Below are positions 1 to 9,994 of a DNA stretch of 64,000 bases, piece by piece. Below the pieces are notes generated by a model that was given only the letters and a program-made list of their open reading frames with translations, did no database searches and had not been told where the DNA came from. Source of the stretch: Acidiphilium multivorum AIU301. GTDB lineage: Bacteria; Pseudomonadota; Alphaproteobacteria; Acetobacterales; Acetobacteraceae. Within the stretch, counting starts at the first letter, position 1. Every line of letters begins with the position of its first letter. The stretch lies in assembly GCF_000202835.1 (NCBI RefSeq), contig NC_015186.1, positions 2,357,001 through 2,421,000 on the forward strand, read 5' to 3'. Made by a program: the position numbers and the translations under genes.

Positions 1-329
1 TCCATCCGCCCCGTAGACCAGGGCCTGGGCGTTCGGCGTCGGCTCGGTCAGGCGGTAGAGCAGCGGGCGGGCGAGGTCCGGCTTCAGCGAGGGCTGGTCC
101 GACGCGTTGGACTGCACCGCCGATTCGGCGAGCGCGCCGGCATAGATCCGCGCCTGCTCGCGCAGCGCGGTGACCTCGGCGGTGAGCAGGCCGTGCTGGT
201 ACTGGTCGAGATAGAGCAGCGCCGCGACGATGAGGGCGAGCGGCAGGGCGTTGACCAGCAGGATGCGCCGCAGCAGCGGCGAGACCCGCCGCCAGCCGCG
301 CCCGCCGGCGGGAAAGGAGGCCGCCGCGG

Positions 330-333
<4 letters not shown>
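1..333 (-). CDS. chvG: ChvG-type sensor histidine kinase, N-terminal part (cut by window edge)
   Basis: This is the membrane sensor kinase that phosphorylates ChvI in response to envelope or acid stress. Only the first 111 codons are present. They show a short cytoplasmic start, one membrane helix at about residues 20-37 ([19 protein letters not shown]), and the start of a periplasmic region ([19 protein letters not shown]), which is the usual ChvG/ExoS opening. The kinase core lies outside the window. The start ATG overlaps the chvI stop as ATGA, so the two genes are translationally coupled. Assignment rests on this N-terminal pattern and on the neighbouring chvI. Confidence 0.85.
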
Positions 334-1031
<698 letters not shown>

Positions 1032-1088
1032 GGGTTTTGCCTTGCAGCCGTCTTTCGTCGCAGTATCCGGATCTGACGTGACGGGAAT

Positions 1089-1808
1089 ATGGCGCCGATG
1101 CAAGAGCCCAGGGACATCCAGAACGACATCCACCGCGAGGCGCGGCTGCTGCTGCGGGCGGCGCGGGTGGGCAGCCTCGCGGTGATCGAGGACGAGTATC
1201 CGGCGATCGCCCTCGTCACCCCGGCGGTGACGCCGGAGGGCGACGTGGTGGTGCTGCTCTCGCAGCTTTCGGCACATACCAGGGCGCTGGACCGCGATCC
1301 GCGCTGCGCGCTGATGGTCAGCGGGCCGCCGGCGGAGGCGAATCCGCAGACCAGCCCGCGCCTGTCGCTGGTGTGCGACGCGGCGCGCTCGGACGCGCCG
1401 GAGGACCGCGAGCGCTACCTCGCCATCCACCCCTATGCGCGCGGCTACGCGGGGTTCACGGATTTCGGGATCTACCGGCTGAGCCCGGTGGGCGCGCGGT
1501 TCGTCGGCGGATTCGCGCGGGCGGCGACGCTCGATGTCGAGCGGCTGGCGCCAAGGACGGCGGCGTTGCAGGACCAGGCGGCGTGCCGCGCGGCGATGGC
1601 GGCGGCGAATGACGGGCTCGGCGCGCGCCTCGACGAGGTGGCGGCGCGGCACGGCGGCAGCGGCAGCGGCTGGCGGATGGTGGCGCTCGACCCCGACGGG
1701 TTCGATCTCGGGCGCGAGGACATCGTGCTGCGCGTCGCCTTCGGGCGGATGTTGCGGGTTTATGAAGATGCGCTCACGAATTTGGCAGACGGCGCGACGC
1801 ATGGTTGA
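1089..1808 (+). CDS. HugZ-type FMN-binding split-barrel protein
   Basis: The 239-residue protein has a pyridoxamine-phosphate-oxidase-like split barrel at about residues 10-150. The motifs are [16 protein letters not shown], followed by strands ending [22 protein letters not shown]-terminal alpha/beta domain of the DUF2470 kind follows, with [13 protein letters not shown]. This two-domain layout is that of HugZ/CREG-like heme-utilisation or heme-degrading proteins; activity on heme is inferred from family only. It is transcribed away from chvI and toward pckA. A second ATG at 1098 is an alternative start, since the GGGA at 1083-1086 sits too close to the first one. Confidence 0.8.
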   Translation: MAPMQEPRDIQNDIHREARLLLRAARVGSLAVIEDEYPAIALVTPAVTPEGDVVVLLSQLSAHTRALDRDPRCALMVSGPPAEANPQTSPRLSLVCDAARSDAPEDRERYLAIHPYARGYAGFTDFGIYRLSPVGARFVGGFARAATLDVERLAPRTAALQDQAACRAAMAAANDGLGARLDEVAARHGGSGSGWRMVALDPDGFDLGREDIVLRVAFGRMLRVYEDALTNLADGATHG

Positions 1809-1887
1809 GTTTCGCTGAGCGCGGTCGAATTTTCGCTTTTCGGGTTTGGAAAAACCCGTAAGGGACGGCATATAGCGAAAATCGAAC
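1809..1887 (+). promoter_or_regulatory. pckA leader with nested inverted repeats
   Basis: The 79-base gap before pckA contains an outer pair of arms, TCGAATTTTCGCT at 1825-1837 and AGCGAAAATCGA at 1874-1885, differing by one base. Inside it is a second pair, CGGGTTT (1841-1847) and AAACCCG (about 1853-1859). The distal arm touches the start codon region. It could be a regulator site or an RNA structure; no regulator can be named from the sequence. Confidence 0.45.
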
Positions 1888-3543
<1,656 letters not shown>

Positions 3544-3570
3544 CGCCGCCGCCCGCCGACACCGACGAAA

Positions 3571-3613
3571 ACGCCGCCCCGGGGAGCCTCGGGGCGGCGT
3601 TTGTTCGTTTTTT
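3571..3613 (+). terminator. Intrinsic terminator after pckA, probably bidirectional
   Basis: ACGCCGCCCC at 3571-3580 pairs perfectly with GGGGCGGCGT at 3591-3600 across a 10-base loop. The stem is followed on the plus strand by a T-rich run with eight or more consecutive T from about 3608. On the minus strand the same stem is followed by TTTTCGT, so it could also stop transcripts of the small exported gene at 3655-3846. Confidence 0.92.
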
Positions 3614-3654
3614 TTATCTGTCGCTTCGGCGCCCCGCGCGGGGCGCCGCGCGGA

Positions 3655-3846
3655 TCAGTTGTTGTGCTGGGCCTGGGCCGGCGCGGCCGGGGCGGCGTGG
3701 CCGGTCTTGAACTGGGTGCCGTAGGCGTTGTTGATCTTCTGCACGAGCTGGTCGTGGGTGTTGCCGAAGGTGGCGGCGTTCGCGGCGACCGGGGCGATGG
3801 CGCCGAGGGCGGCGATGAGGGCGATGGCGCGGGTCAGCTTGTTCAT
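3655..3846 (-). CDS. Small exported protein of unknown function
   Basis: This is a 63-residue precursor with a clear Sec signal peptide: MNKLTRAIALIAALGAIAPV followed by AANA-A, with cleavage likely after residue 24. The mature part is about 40 residues (TFGNTHDQLVQKINNAYGTQ, then an Ala/Pro/Gln tail ending HNN). It has no cysteines and no motif I recognise. It stands alone between the pckA terminator and a divergently transcribed amidohydrolase gene. A second perfect palindrome (GGCGCCCCGCGCGGGGCGCC, 3628-3647) lies just past its stop. Coding is supported by the signal peptide; function is unknown. Confidence 0.65.
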   Translation of the reverse strand: MNKLTRAIALIAALGAIAPVAANAATFGNTHDQLVQKINNAYGTQFKTGHAAPAAPAQAQHNN

Positions 3847-4059
3847 GGGAGTCTTCCTTTATGCTTTCGTGTTCAGGCTTGTCATCCCGGAGCGGCGCTC
3901 CGTCTGACCGTCCATATGGCACATTTGCTGCGGTGCAATAACGGGTTGGGTACACCTATCACCTATACGGCAGCGGCATGAAACCGGCGGCGGGGCGGCC
4001 GGCCCCGTCCGTCTCCGTATGGGTGACGGCGCGGCGTTTTTGGCCTTATTCTGCGCGCC
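3847..4059. promoter_or_regulatory. Divergent intergenic region
   Basis: This 213-base region lies between the small exported gene (minus) and the M20 amidohydrolase (plus) and must carry both promoters. It is less GC-rich than its surroundings and contains a short inverted repeat, TTGC-6 bases-GCAA, at 3925-3938. I see no convincing promoter pair and no RNA gene. Confidence 0.4.
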
Positions 4060-5229
4060 ATGACGATCGACGAGCAGCTTCTCGCCTGGGCGCCGGAATT
4101 TTCCGCCTGGCGCCGCGATTTCCACGCGCATCCCGAACTCGGCTACCAGGAGCGCCGCACCGCGGCGCTGGTGGCGGAGCGGCTGGCGGCGTTCGGCCTG
4201 GAGGTGACGACCGGGGTGGGCGGCACCGGGGTGGTCGGCACGCTGCGGGCGGGGTCGGGGAACCGGGCCATCGCGCTGCGCGCCGACATGGACGCGCTGC
4301 CGATCGAGGAGGCGGGCGACGCGCCCTGGCGCTCGACCACGCCGGGGACGATGCATGCCTGCGGGCATGACGGGCACACCACGATGCTGCTCGCCGCGGC
4401 GCGCTACCTCGCGGCGACGCGGCGGTTTTCCGGGACGATCCATTTCATCTTCCAGCCCGCCGAGGAGGGCGGCGCCGGGGCGCGGGCGATGCTGGAGGAC
4501 GGGCTGCTGGAGCGGTTCCCGTTCGATTCGGTGTTCGGCGCGCATAACGACCCGCTGCTGCCGGCGGGGGTGGTCTCGGCCTCGCCGGGGACGGTGAACG
4601 CGGCGTCGGACACGCTGCGGATCCGGCTGACCGGCAAGGGCGGGCACGCGGCGCGGCCGCACCAGGCGATCGACCCGATCGTCGCCGGGGCGCAGATCGT
4701 GGTCGGGTTGCAGAGCCTGGTGGCGCGGCGGGTGGCGCCGCTCGATTCGGCGGTGGTCTCGGTCTGCACCTTCCACGCCGGCAGCGCCAACAACGTGATT
4801 CCCGAGGTGGCGACCCTGTCGGGCACGGTGCGCACGCTGATGCCGCACGTGCAGGACCAGATGGCGCGCGACATTCCGGGCCTGGTGGCCGAACTCGCCG
4901 CCGCCGCGGGGGTGGCGGCGGAGGTCGGCTACGAGCGGGGCTATCCGCCGGTGGTCAACGATGCCGGCGCCGCCGCGTCCTTCGCCGAGGCGGCGCGGGG
5001 GGTGGTGGGCGCGGCGCAGGTGCGGACCACCATGCCGGCCTCGATGGGCGGGGAGGATTTCGCCTTCTACGCGCTGGAACGGCCGGGCTGCTTCTTCCGC
5101 ATCGGCCAGGCGGACGGCGAGCGCGGCTCGGTGCCGCTGCATCATCCGCGCTACGACTTCAACGACGCGATCATCCCGCTCGGGGCGGCGCTGTTCGCCG
5201 CGATCGCCGCGCGGGAACTGCCGGCTTGA
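4060..5229 (+). CDS. M20 family amidohydrolase (hippurate hydrolase-like)
   Basis: This is a cytoplasmic metal-dependent hydrolase of N-acyl amino acids. The 389-residue length is usual for the M20D group. Metal and catalytic positions are visible: RADMDALP near residue 73, HACGHDGH at 99-106, QPAEEGG at about 135-141, and the dimerisation-domain histidine in GKGGHAARPH near 195. The C-terminal ligand lies in SMGGEDFAFY. Substrate cannot be read from sequence; hippurate hydrolase, N-acetylamino-acid deacetylase and indole-acetyl-amino-acid hydrolase look alike. Its stop codon overlaps the TTG start of the marC gene, so the two are probably cotranscribed. Confidence 0.9.
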   Translation: MTIDEQLLAWAPEFSAWRRDFHAHPELGYQERRTAALVAERLAAFGLEVTTGVGGTGVVGTLRAGSGNRAIALRADMDALPIEEAGDAPWRSTTPGTMHACGHDGHTTMLLAAARYLAATRRFSGTIHFIFQPAEEGGAGARAMLEDGLLERFPFDSVFGAHNDPLLPAGVVSASPGTVNAASDTLRIRLTGKGGHAARPHQAIDPIVAGAQIVVGLQSLVARRVAPLDSAVVSVCTFHAGSANNVIPEVATLSGTVRTLMPHVQDQMARDIPGLVAELAAAAGVAAEVGYERGYPPVVNDAGAAASFAEAARGVVGAAQVRTTMPASMGGEDFAFYALERPGCFFRIGQADGERGSVPLHHPRYDFNDAIIPLGAALFAAIAARELPA

Positions 5230-5915
5230 ACCTGCTCGGGCCCGGGCTGAACGCCTTCCTGCTCGGGTTTCCGGCGCTGCTGTCGATCGTCAATCCGCTG
5301 GCCGGGGCGATCATCTTCAACGAGATCACCGGCAATGCGAGCCGGCCGGTGCGGGCGACGCTGGCGCGCAAGGTGGGGATGAACAGCGCCGCGGTGATGC
5401 TCGTCTCGCTCTGGGCGGGCAGCTATATCCTGAGCTTCTTCGGCATCACGCTGAACGCGCTGCGGCTGGCCGGCGGCGCGGTGGTGGCGAGCCGGGCGTT
5501 CCAGATGCTGAACGCGCCGGAGGTGACCGAGGCGCGCAAGCAGGCGCAGGCGGCGAGTTCGCTGCCGGCGCCGGACCAGGACCCGGACGAGATCGCCTCG
5601 ATGGCGTTCTTTCCGCTCACCCTGCCCTTCACCACCGGGCCGGGGACCATCGCCGTCGCGGTGACGCTGGGGACGGAACGGGGCGCCTTCGGCACGCCGC
5701 TCGGCGCGTTCTACGCCGGCATGTCGCTCGCGGCGGTGGCGATCGCGGCGATCACCTGGGTGAGCTATGCGGCGGCCGACCGGCTGGACGTGATCCTCGG
5801 CGCGACCGGGCGGCGGGTGCTGTCGCGGCTGGCGGCGTTCATCCTGCTCGGGATCGGCGTGCAGATCATGCTGTCCGGCGCCATTCCGGTGCTGCACCAG
5901 GCGCTGGCCGGGTGA
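5226..5915 (+). CDS. MarC family integral membrane protein
   Basis: The 229-residue protein is almost wholly hydrophobic, with about six membrane helices. It has MarC-family signatures: PALLSIVNPLAGAIIFNEIT at the N-terminus and FFPLTLPFTTGPGTIAVAV in the middle. A charged cytoplasmic loop (residues about 99-120) separates the two halves. The TTG start at 5226 overlaps the upstream stop (TTGA). MarC proteins were once linked to antibiotic resistance but have no proven substrate, so function stays unknown. Confidence 0.85.
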   Translation: MNLLGPGLNAFLLGFPALLSIVNPLAGAIIFNEITGNASRPVRATLARKVGMNSAAVMLVSLWAGSYILSFFGITLNALRLAGGAVVASRAFQMLNAPEVTEARKQAQAASSLPAPDQDPDEIASMAFFPLTLPFTTGPGTIAVAVTLGTERGAFGTPLGAFYAGMSLAAVAIAAITWVSYAAADRLDVILGATGRRVLSRLAAFILLGIGVQIMLSGAIPVLHQALAG

Positions 5916-5996
5916 GCGCCTGAGCGGGCGCCGGCGCGCAAGGGGGGCGGGCCGGGAACGGCCCCTGCGAAAAACGCAGAACTGCGGCAGTGGCAC

Positions 5997-6006
5997 TTAC
6001 TCGTAA
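5997..6006. promoter_or_regulatory. Possible MarR-type operator
   Basis: The short palindrome TTAC-TC-GTAA sits 24 bases before the emrR start, where an autoregulating MarR repressor would bind. The assignment rests on position and symmetry only. Confidence 0.35.
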
Positions 6007-6029
6007 CGCACCTTATCATCTCGGCTGCT

Positions 6030-6578
6030 ATGTCCCAGTTGCCCGCCGAACCCGACCTGCTGCTGCTGCTGCACGATGTGGCGCGGCTGCTGCGGCTTGA
6101 AATCGACCGCCGCGCGAGGCTGCACGGCATGAACCGCGCGCAATGGGCGATGCTGATCAAGCTCGCCCGGCATCCGGGCCTGTCGCAGAAGGATCTCGCC
6201 GAGTTGCTGGAGGTGGAGCCGATGAGCGTCGCGCGGCTGACCGACCGGCTGGCGGCGCGCAACCTGGTGGAGCGGCGGGCCGACCCGCGCGACCGGCGGA
6301 TCTGGCGGCTGCACCTGACCGAGGCGGCGCGGCCGCTGCTCGCCGAGATCGAGGCCCAGCGCGGCGCGGTCGCGGCGCTGATCGGCAGCGGGCTCGCGCC
6401 GGAGACGATGGATACGCTGGTCGGGGAGCTGCTGCGGATCAAGACGACGCTGCTCGGCGCCGGGCGCTGCGGCGGCGCGGCACATGACGAAACGGGAGCG
6501 TGCGCGGCGGCGCCGGGCGGGATGGCCGCCGCTTCCGGCGACGATACCACGGCACAAGCCGAACAGGAGATGGTCTGA
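6030..6578 (+). CDS. MarR family regulator of the efflux operon
   Basis: This 182-residue winged-helix regulator has the MarR core at about residues 8-145: QWAMLIKLARHPGLSQKDLA, the recognition helix region EVEPMSVARLTDRLAARNLV, and the wing RRADPRDRRIWRLHLT. The last 35 residues are a low-complexity Gly/Ala tail outside the domain. It is first in an operon with a membrane-fusion protein and a DHA2 exporter, the arrangement of E. coli emrRAB. By analogy it represses the operon until a toxic ligand binds. Its TGA overlaps the next ATG by one base. Confidence 0.9.
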   Translation: MSQLPAEPDLLLLLHDVARLLRLEIDRRARLHGMNRAQWAMLIKLARHPGLSQKDLAELLEVEPMSVARLTDRLAARNLVERRADPRDRRIWRLHLTEAARPLLAEIEAQRGAVAALIGSGLAPETMDTLVGELLRIKTTLLGAGRCGGAAHDETGACAAAPGGMAAASGDDTTAQAEQEMV

Positions 6579-7684
6579 TGTCCCAAACGAGTACCGCAAC
6601 CGGCCCCGTGGCCCGCGAAGCCGAGATGCGCCAGGAGGCGACGAGGGGACGCAGCCGCTCCGGGCGGATGCTGCGCCCGTTGCTGATGATCGGCGGCGTG
6701 CTGGTGATCCTCGGCGCGATCCTGGTCTACTGGCTGCTGAGCGGCGGCACGGTGAACGTGACCGATACCTATGTGCGGGCGGCGCGGGTCGCGCTGTCGA
6801 CCGACGTGTCGGGCCTCGTCGAGACGGTCGATGTCCATGACAACCAGCAGGTGAAGAAGGGGCAGGTGCTGTTCACCCTCGACCCGTCGCGCTTCAGGGT
6901 GGCGATCGCCCAGGCGAAGGCGAACCTCGCCGAGGTGGGCCAGGAGATCGAGGCGACGCGGGCCGGCTATCGCGCCGAGATCGCGAAGATCCGCACCCAG
7001 CAGTCGGTGGTGGACAACGACAGGCTGAACTTCGCGCGCTACGCGGCGCTGGTGCACACCGGCGGCGTGACGCGCACCGCCTATGACGATGCGAAATACA
7101 AGCTCCAGGGCGACGAGGCGACGCTCGCCTCGATGACGGCGCAGGCGGGCGTCGATCTCGCGAAACTGTCGGGCAACCCGAAGATCAAGATCGGGGATAC
7201 GCCGCAATACAAGGCGGCGAAGGCGGCGCTGGCCACCGCCGAGCTGAACTACCGCCACTCGATCGTGCGCGCGCCCTTCGCCGGGGTGGTGACGGAGACC
7301 GACAAGCTGGAGCCGGGCATGTTCCTGCCGGCCGGCACCTCGGCCTTCGCGCTGGTCTCGACCAGCGATGTGTGGATCCGCTCGCAGCCGAAGGAGACCT
7401 CGCTGACCTGGGTGAAGCCGGGCGACAAGGTGAAGGTGCATGTCGACGCCTATCCGGGGCAGACCTGGCAGGGCGTGGTCGCCAGCATCTCGCCGGCCAG
7501 CGGGTCGAGCTTCTCGATCCTGCCGGCGGAGAATTCCTCGGGCAACTGGGTGAAGGTGGTGCAGCGCATTCCGCTGCGGGTGAACATCACCGGCGGGCCG
7601 AAGGACCTCGTGCTGCGCAACGGCATGACCGCCGAGATCACCATCACCACCGGGCACCAGAACCGGCTTTCGGACCTGTTCTGA
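6578..7684 (+). CDS. emrA: EmrA-like membrane fusion protein of a multidrug efflux pump
   Basis: This periplasmic adaptor is 368 residues long. It has one N-terminal membrane helix (about 30-50, LLMIGGVLVILGAILVYWLL), then the biotinyl-lipoyl-like half YVRAARVALSTDVSGLVETV and DNQQVKKGQVLFTLDP. A short alpha-helical hairpin follows, and the second lipoyl half is RAPFAGVVTETDKLEPGMFL. I chose the start at 6578 because it overlaps the emrR stop (TGATG) and leaves a normal-length protein. It should link EmrB to an outer-membrane channel, which is not encoded here. Confidence 0.92.
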   Translation: MSQTSTATGPVAREAEMRQEATRGRSRSGRMLRPLLMIGGVLVILGAILVYWLLSGGTVNVTDTYVRAARVALSTDVSGLVETVDVHDNQQVKKGQVLFTLDPSRFRVAIAQAKANLAEVGQEIEATRAGYRAEIAKIRTQQSVVDNDRLNFARYAALVHTGGVTRTAYDDAKYKLQGDEATLASMTAQAGVDLAKLSGNPKIKIGDTPQYKAAKAALATAELNYRHSIVRAPFAGVVTETDKLEPGMFLPAGTSAFALVSTSDVWIRSQPKETSLTWVKPGDKVKVHVDAYPGQTWQGVVASISPASGSSFSILPAENSSGNWVKVVQRIPLRVNITGGPKDLVLRNGMTAEITITTGHQNRLSDLF

Positions 7685-7711
7685 GCCGGGATGCGGCGGG
7701 AGCGCTGAACC

Positions 7712-9286
7712 ATGGCCGGGCCGGCTTCGCACGAGGAGGAAATGCAGCTCAGCGGGCTGCCGCGGGCGATCGTCACGGTCGGCTGCATGATCGGCACGCT
7801 GATGCAGGCGCTGGACGCGACCATCGCCAACGTCTCGCTGCCCTACATGCAGGGCTCGCTCTCGGCCTCGTATGACGAGATCACCTGGGTCCTGACCTCC
7901 TACGTCATCGCCGCCGCGATCATGACCGCGCCGGTCGGCTGGCTGGCCGCGCAGTATGGGCGGAAGAACATCTTCCTGATCTCGCTGGTGGGCTTCACCG
8001 TCAGCTCGATGATGTGCGGCGTCGCCACCTCGCTCGGCGAGATGGTGATGGACCGGCTGCTGCAGGGCGTGTTCGGCGCCGCGCTGGTGCCGCTCAGCCA
8101 GTCCACCATGCTGGACATCTACCCGGTCGAGAAGCGCGGCTCGGCGATGGCGATCTGGGGCGTCGGCGTCATGATCGGGCCGATCCTGGGGCCGACGCTG
8201 GGCGGCTATCTCACCTATTTCTACAACTGGCGCTACGTGTTCTTCGTCAACGTGCCGTTCGGCATCGCCGCGGTGCTGGCCCTCGGCGCGTTCATGCCGA
8301 AGCGGGCGCGGCGGCCGGCGAGCGGGCAGTTCGACTGGATCGGCTTCGCCGTGCTGTCGCTCTTCCTCGGCTCGCTGCAGATCATGCTCGACCGCGGGCA
8401 GGAGAAGGACTGGTTCGGCTCGCCGGAGATCGTCACCTTCGCGGTGCTGGCGGTGATCGGGCTCTATCTGTTCATCGTCCACATGATGACGGCGAAGAAC
8501 CCGTTCATCCCGCGCGGGGTGTTCGCCGACCGCAACCTCAATGCCGGGCTGATCACCATGTTCGCGGTGGGCTCGGTGCTGCTCTCGTCGGCGACGCTGA
8601 TGCCGCCCTTCCTCGAGAAGCTCGGCAACTACCCGGTGGAGACGGCGGGGCTGGTGATGGCGCCGCGCGGCATCGGCACGATGGGGGCGATGATGCTGGC
8701 GGGGCGGCTGTCGAACCGGATCGACCCGCGCGCGCTGATGGCGGCGGGCTTCGCGCTGCTCGTCGTCTCGTTCTGGATGATGATGCAGTGGCTGCCCTCC
8801 TCGCCGCAGTCTTACATGATCGAGACGCTGATCGTGCAGGGAATGGGGCTCGGCTTCGTGTTCACCCCGCTGCAGGTCGTCGCCTTCTACACGCTGCCGC
8901 AGGCGCTGCGCACCCAGGGCACCTCGCTGCTCAGCCTGATGCGCAATATCGGCATGGCGGTGGGCATTTCCGTCACCGAGGCGGTGCAGGTGCAGATGGC
9001 GCAGGTGAACCACGCCACGCTCGCCGACCACGTGACGCCGTTCAGCCGCAACCTGCAGGTGGGCGGCGCGGTCTCGCGCCTGCTCGACCCGATGACCCAT
9101 GCCGGGGCGGCGCTGCTGAACGCGACACTCGACCAGCAGGCGCAGATCATCTCCTTCATCGACGCGTTCAAGTTCATGATGGTCATCAGCATCCCGACCA
9201 TGCTGTGCCTGCTGCTGATGCGCCGCCCGCCGCAGGCCGCCATGGCCGCGAAGGCGGAGAAGCCGGAAATGGCGGTCATGGAGTGA
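7712..9286 (+). CDS. emrB: EmrB-like DHA2 drug:H+ antiporter
   Basis: This 524-residue inner-membrane exporter of the major facilitator superfamily has hydrophobicity fitting 14 helices. Helix 1 carries the DHA2 pattern MQALDATIANVSLPYMQGSL. Motif A appears as GWLAAQYGRKNIF, and motif C in helix 5 as GVMIGPILGPTLGGYL. With EmrA it would move hydrophobic toxins across the envelope. The gene follows emrA by 27 bases and ends inside a long palindrome shared with upp. Confidence 0.93.
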   Translation: MAGPASHEEEMQLSGLPRAIVTVGCMIGTLMQALDATIANVSLPYMQGSLSASYDEITWVLTSYVIAAAIMTAPVGWLAAQYGRKNIFLISLVGFTVSSMMCGVATSLGEMVMDRLLQGVFGAALVPLSQSTMLDIYPVEKRGSAMAIWGVGVMIGPILGPTLGGYLTYFYNWRYVFFVNVPFGIAAVLALGAFMPKRARRPASGQFDWIGFAVLSLFLGSLQIMLDRGQEKDWFGSPEIVTFAVLAVIGLYLFIVHMMTAKNPFIPRGVFADRNLNAGLITMFAVGSVLLSSATLMPPFLEKLGNYPVETAGLVMAPRGIGTMGAMMLAGRLSNRIDPRALMAAGFALLVVSFWMMMQWLPSSPQSYMIETLIVQGMGLGFVFTPLQVVAFYTLPQALRTQGTSLLSLMRNIGMAVGISVTEAVQVQMAQVNHATLADHVTPFSRNLQVGGAVSRLLDPMTHAGAALLNATLDQQAQIISFIDAFKFMMVISIPTMLCLLLMRRPPQAAMAAKAEKPEMAVME

Positions 9287-9331
9287 TTTTGCGCCTCCAC
9301 CCGCCCGCGCGGCGGGGGAGGCGCGAAATCA
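9284..9331. terminator. Palindrome spanning both stop codons of emrB and upp
   Basis: The two genes converge, and the 48 bases from the emrB TGA to the upp stop form one inverted repeat. TGATTT and AAATCA are the outer pair, GCGCCTCC and GGAGGCGC the middle pair, and CGCC/GGCG the inner pair around CGCG. There is no long T run after it on either strand, but such a stem between convergent genes most likely serves as a two-way terminator. Confidence 0.7.
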
Positions 9332-9970
9332 CTTGGTGCCGAAGAGACGGTCGCCGGCGTCGCCGAGGCCGGGGCGGATATAGGCGTGCTCGTCGAGCTG
9401 CCGGTCGATCGCCGCGGTGTAGACCGGCACGTCCGGATGGGCGGCGTGCAGGGCGGCGATGCCTTCCGGGGCGGCGATGAGGCAGACGAACTTGATCGCC
9501 CCCGCCCCTGCCCGCTTCAGCCTGGTGACCGCCGCCGCCGCCGAATGGCCGGTGGCGAGCATCGGGTCGACCACCACGGTCAGGCGCTGGTCCATGTCGT
9601 CCGGGACCTTGAAGTAGTATTCGATCGGCTCGTGCGAGAGCGGGTCGCGGTAGAGGCCGACATGGCCGATGCGGGCCGAGGGTACGAGATCGACCATGCC
9701 GTCGAGAATGCCGTTGCCGGCGCGCAGGATCGAGATGAAACAGAGTTTCTTGCCGGAGACCTGGCGGGCCGTCATCGGCTCCAGCGGGGTTTCGATATGG
9801 ACCGGCTCGGTCGGCAGGTCGCGCAGCACCTCGTAGCCCATCAGCAGGCTGATCTCGCGGACGAGGCGGCGGAAATCGCCCGTCGGCGTCGCCGCGGCGC
9901 GCAGCAGGGTGAGCTTGTGCGCGACCAGCGGGTGATCGACCACCATGACGTTGTCCGGCATTGCCTGCAT
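9329..9970 (-). CDS. upp: Uracil phosphoribosyltransferase
   Basis: This pyrimidine-salvage enzyme joins uracil and PRPP to give UMP. The 213-residue length is normal. The PRPP-binding loop [13 protein letters not shown] is at residues 132-144, and the uracil-binding C-terminal segment [17 protein letters not shown] is intact. The start could be codon 1 or the second ATG three codons later. It is the last gene of a minus-strand run and starts 24 bases after the GT4 gene's stop. Cotranscription with a glycan cluster is plausible but may be incidental. Confidence 0.96.
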   Translation of the reverse strand: MQAMPDNVMVVDHPLVAHKLTLLRAAATPTGDFRRLVREISLLMGYEVLRDLPTEPVHIETPLEPMTARQVSGKKLCFISILRAGNGILDGMVDLVPSARIGHVGLYRDPLSHEPIEYYFKVPDDMDQRLTVVVDPMLATGHSAAAAVTRLKRAGAGAIKFVCLIAAPEGIAALHAAHPDVPVYTAAIDRQLDEHAYIRPGLGDAGDRLFGTK

Positions 9971-9994
9971 CCCGATCTCCTGTCGCCCCGAGGT

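Noticed and set aside
3925-3938. TTGC-6-GCAA as a regulator site
   Set aside because: Too short and without a known match; kept only as a remark in the intergenic entry.
5765-9100. A minus-strand open frame of 1111 codons across the emrRAB operon
   Set aside because: Arg/His/Ala-rich composition typical of antisense reading; the plus strand carries three recognisable efflux genes.
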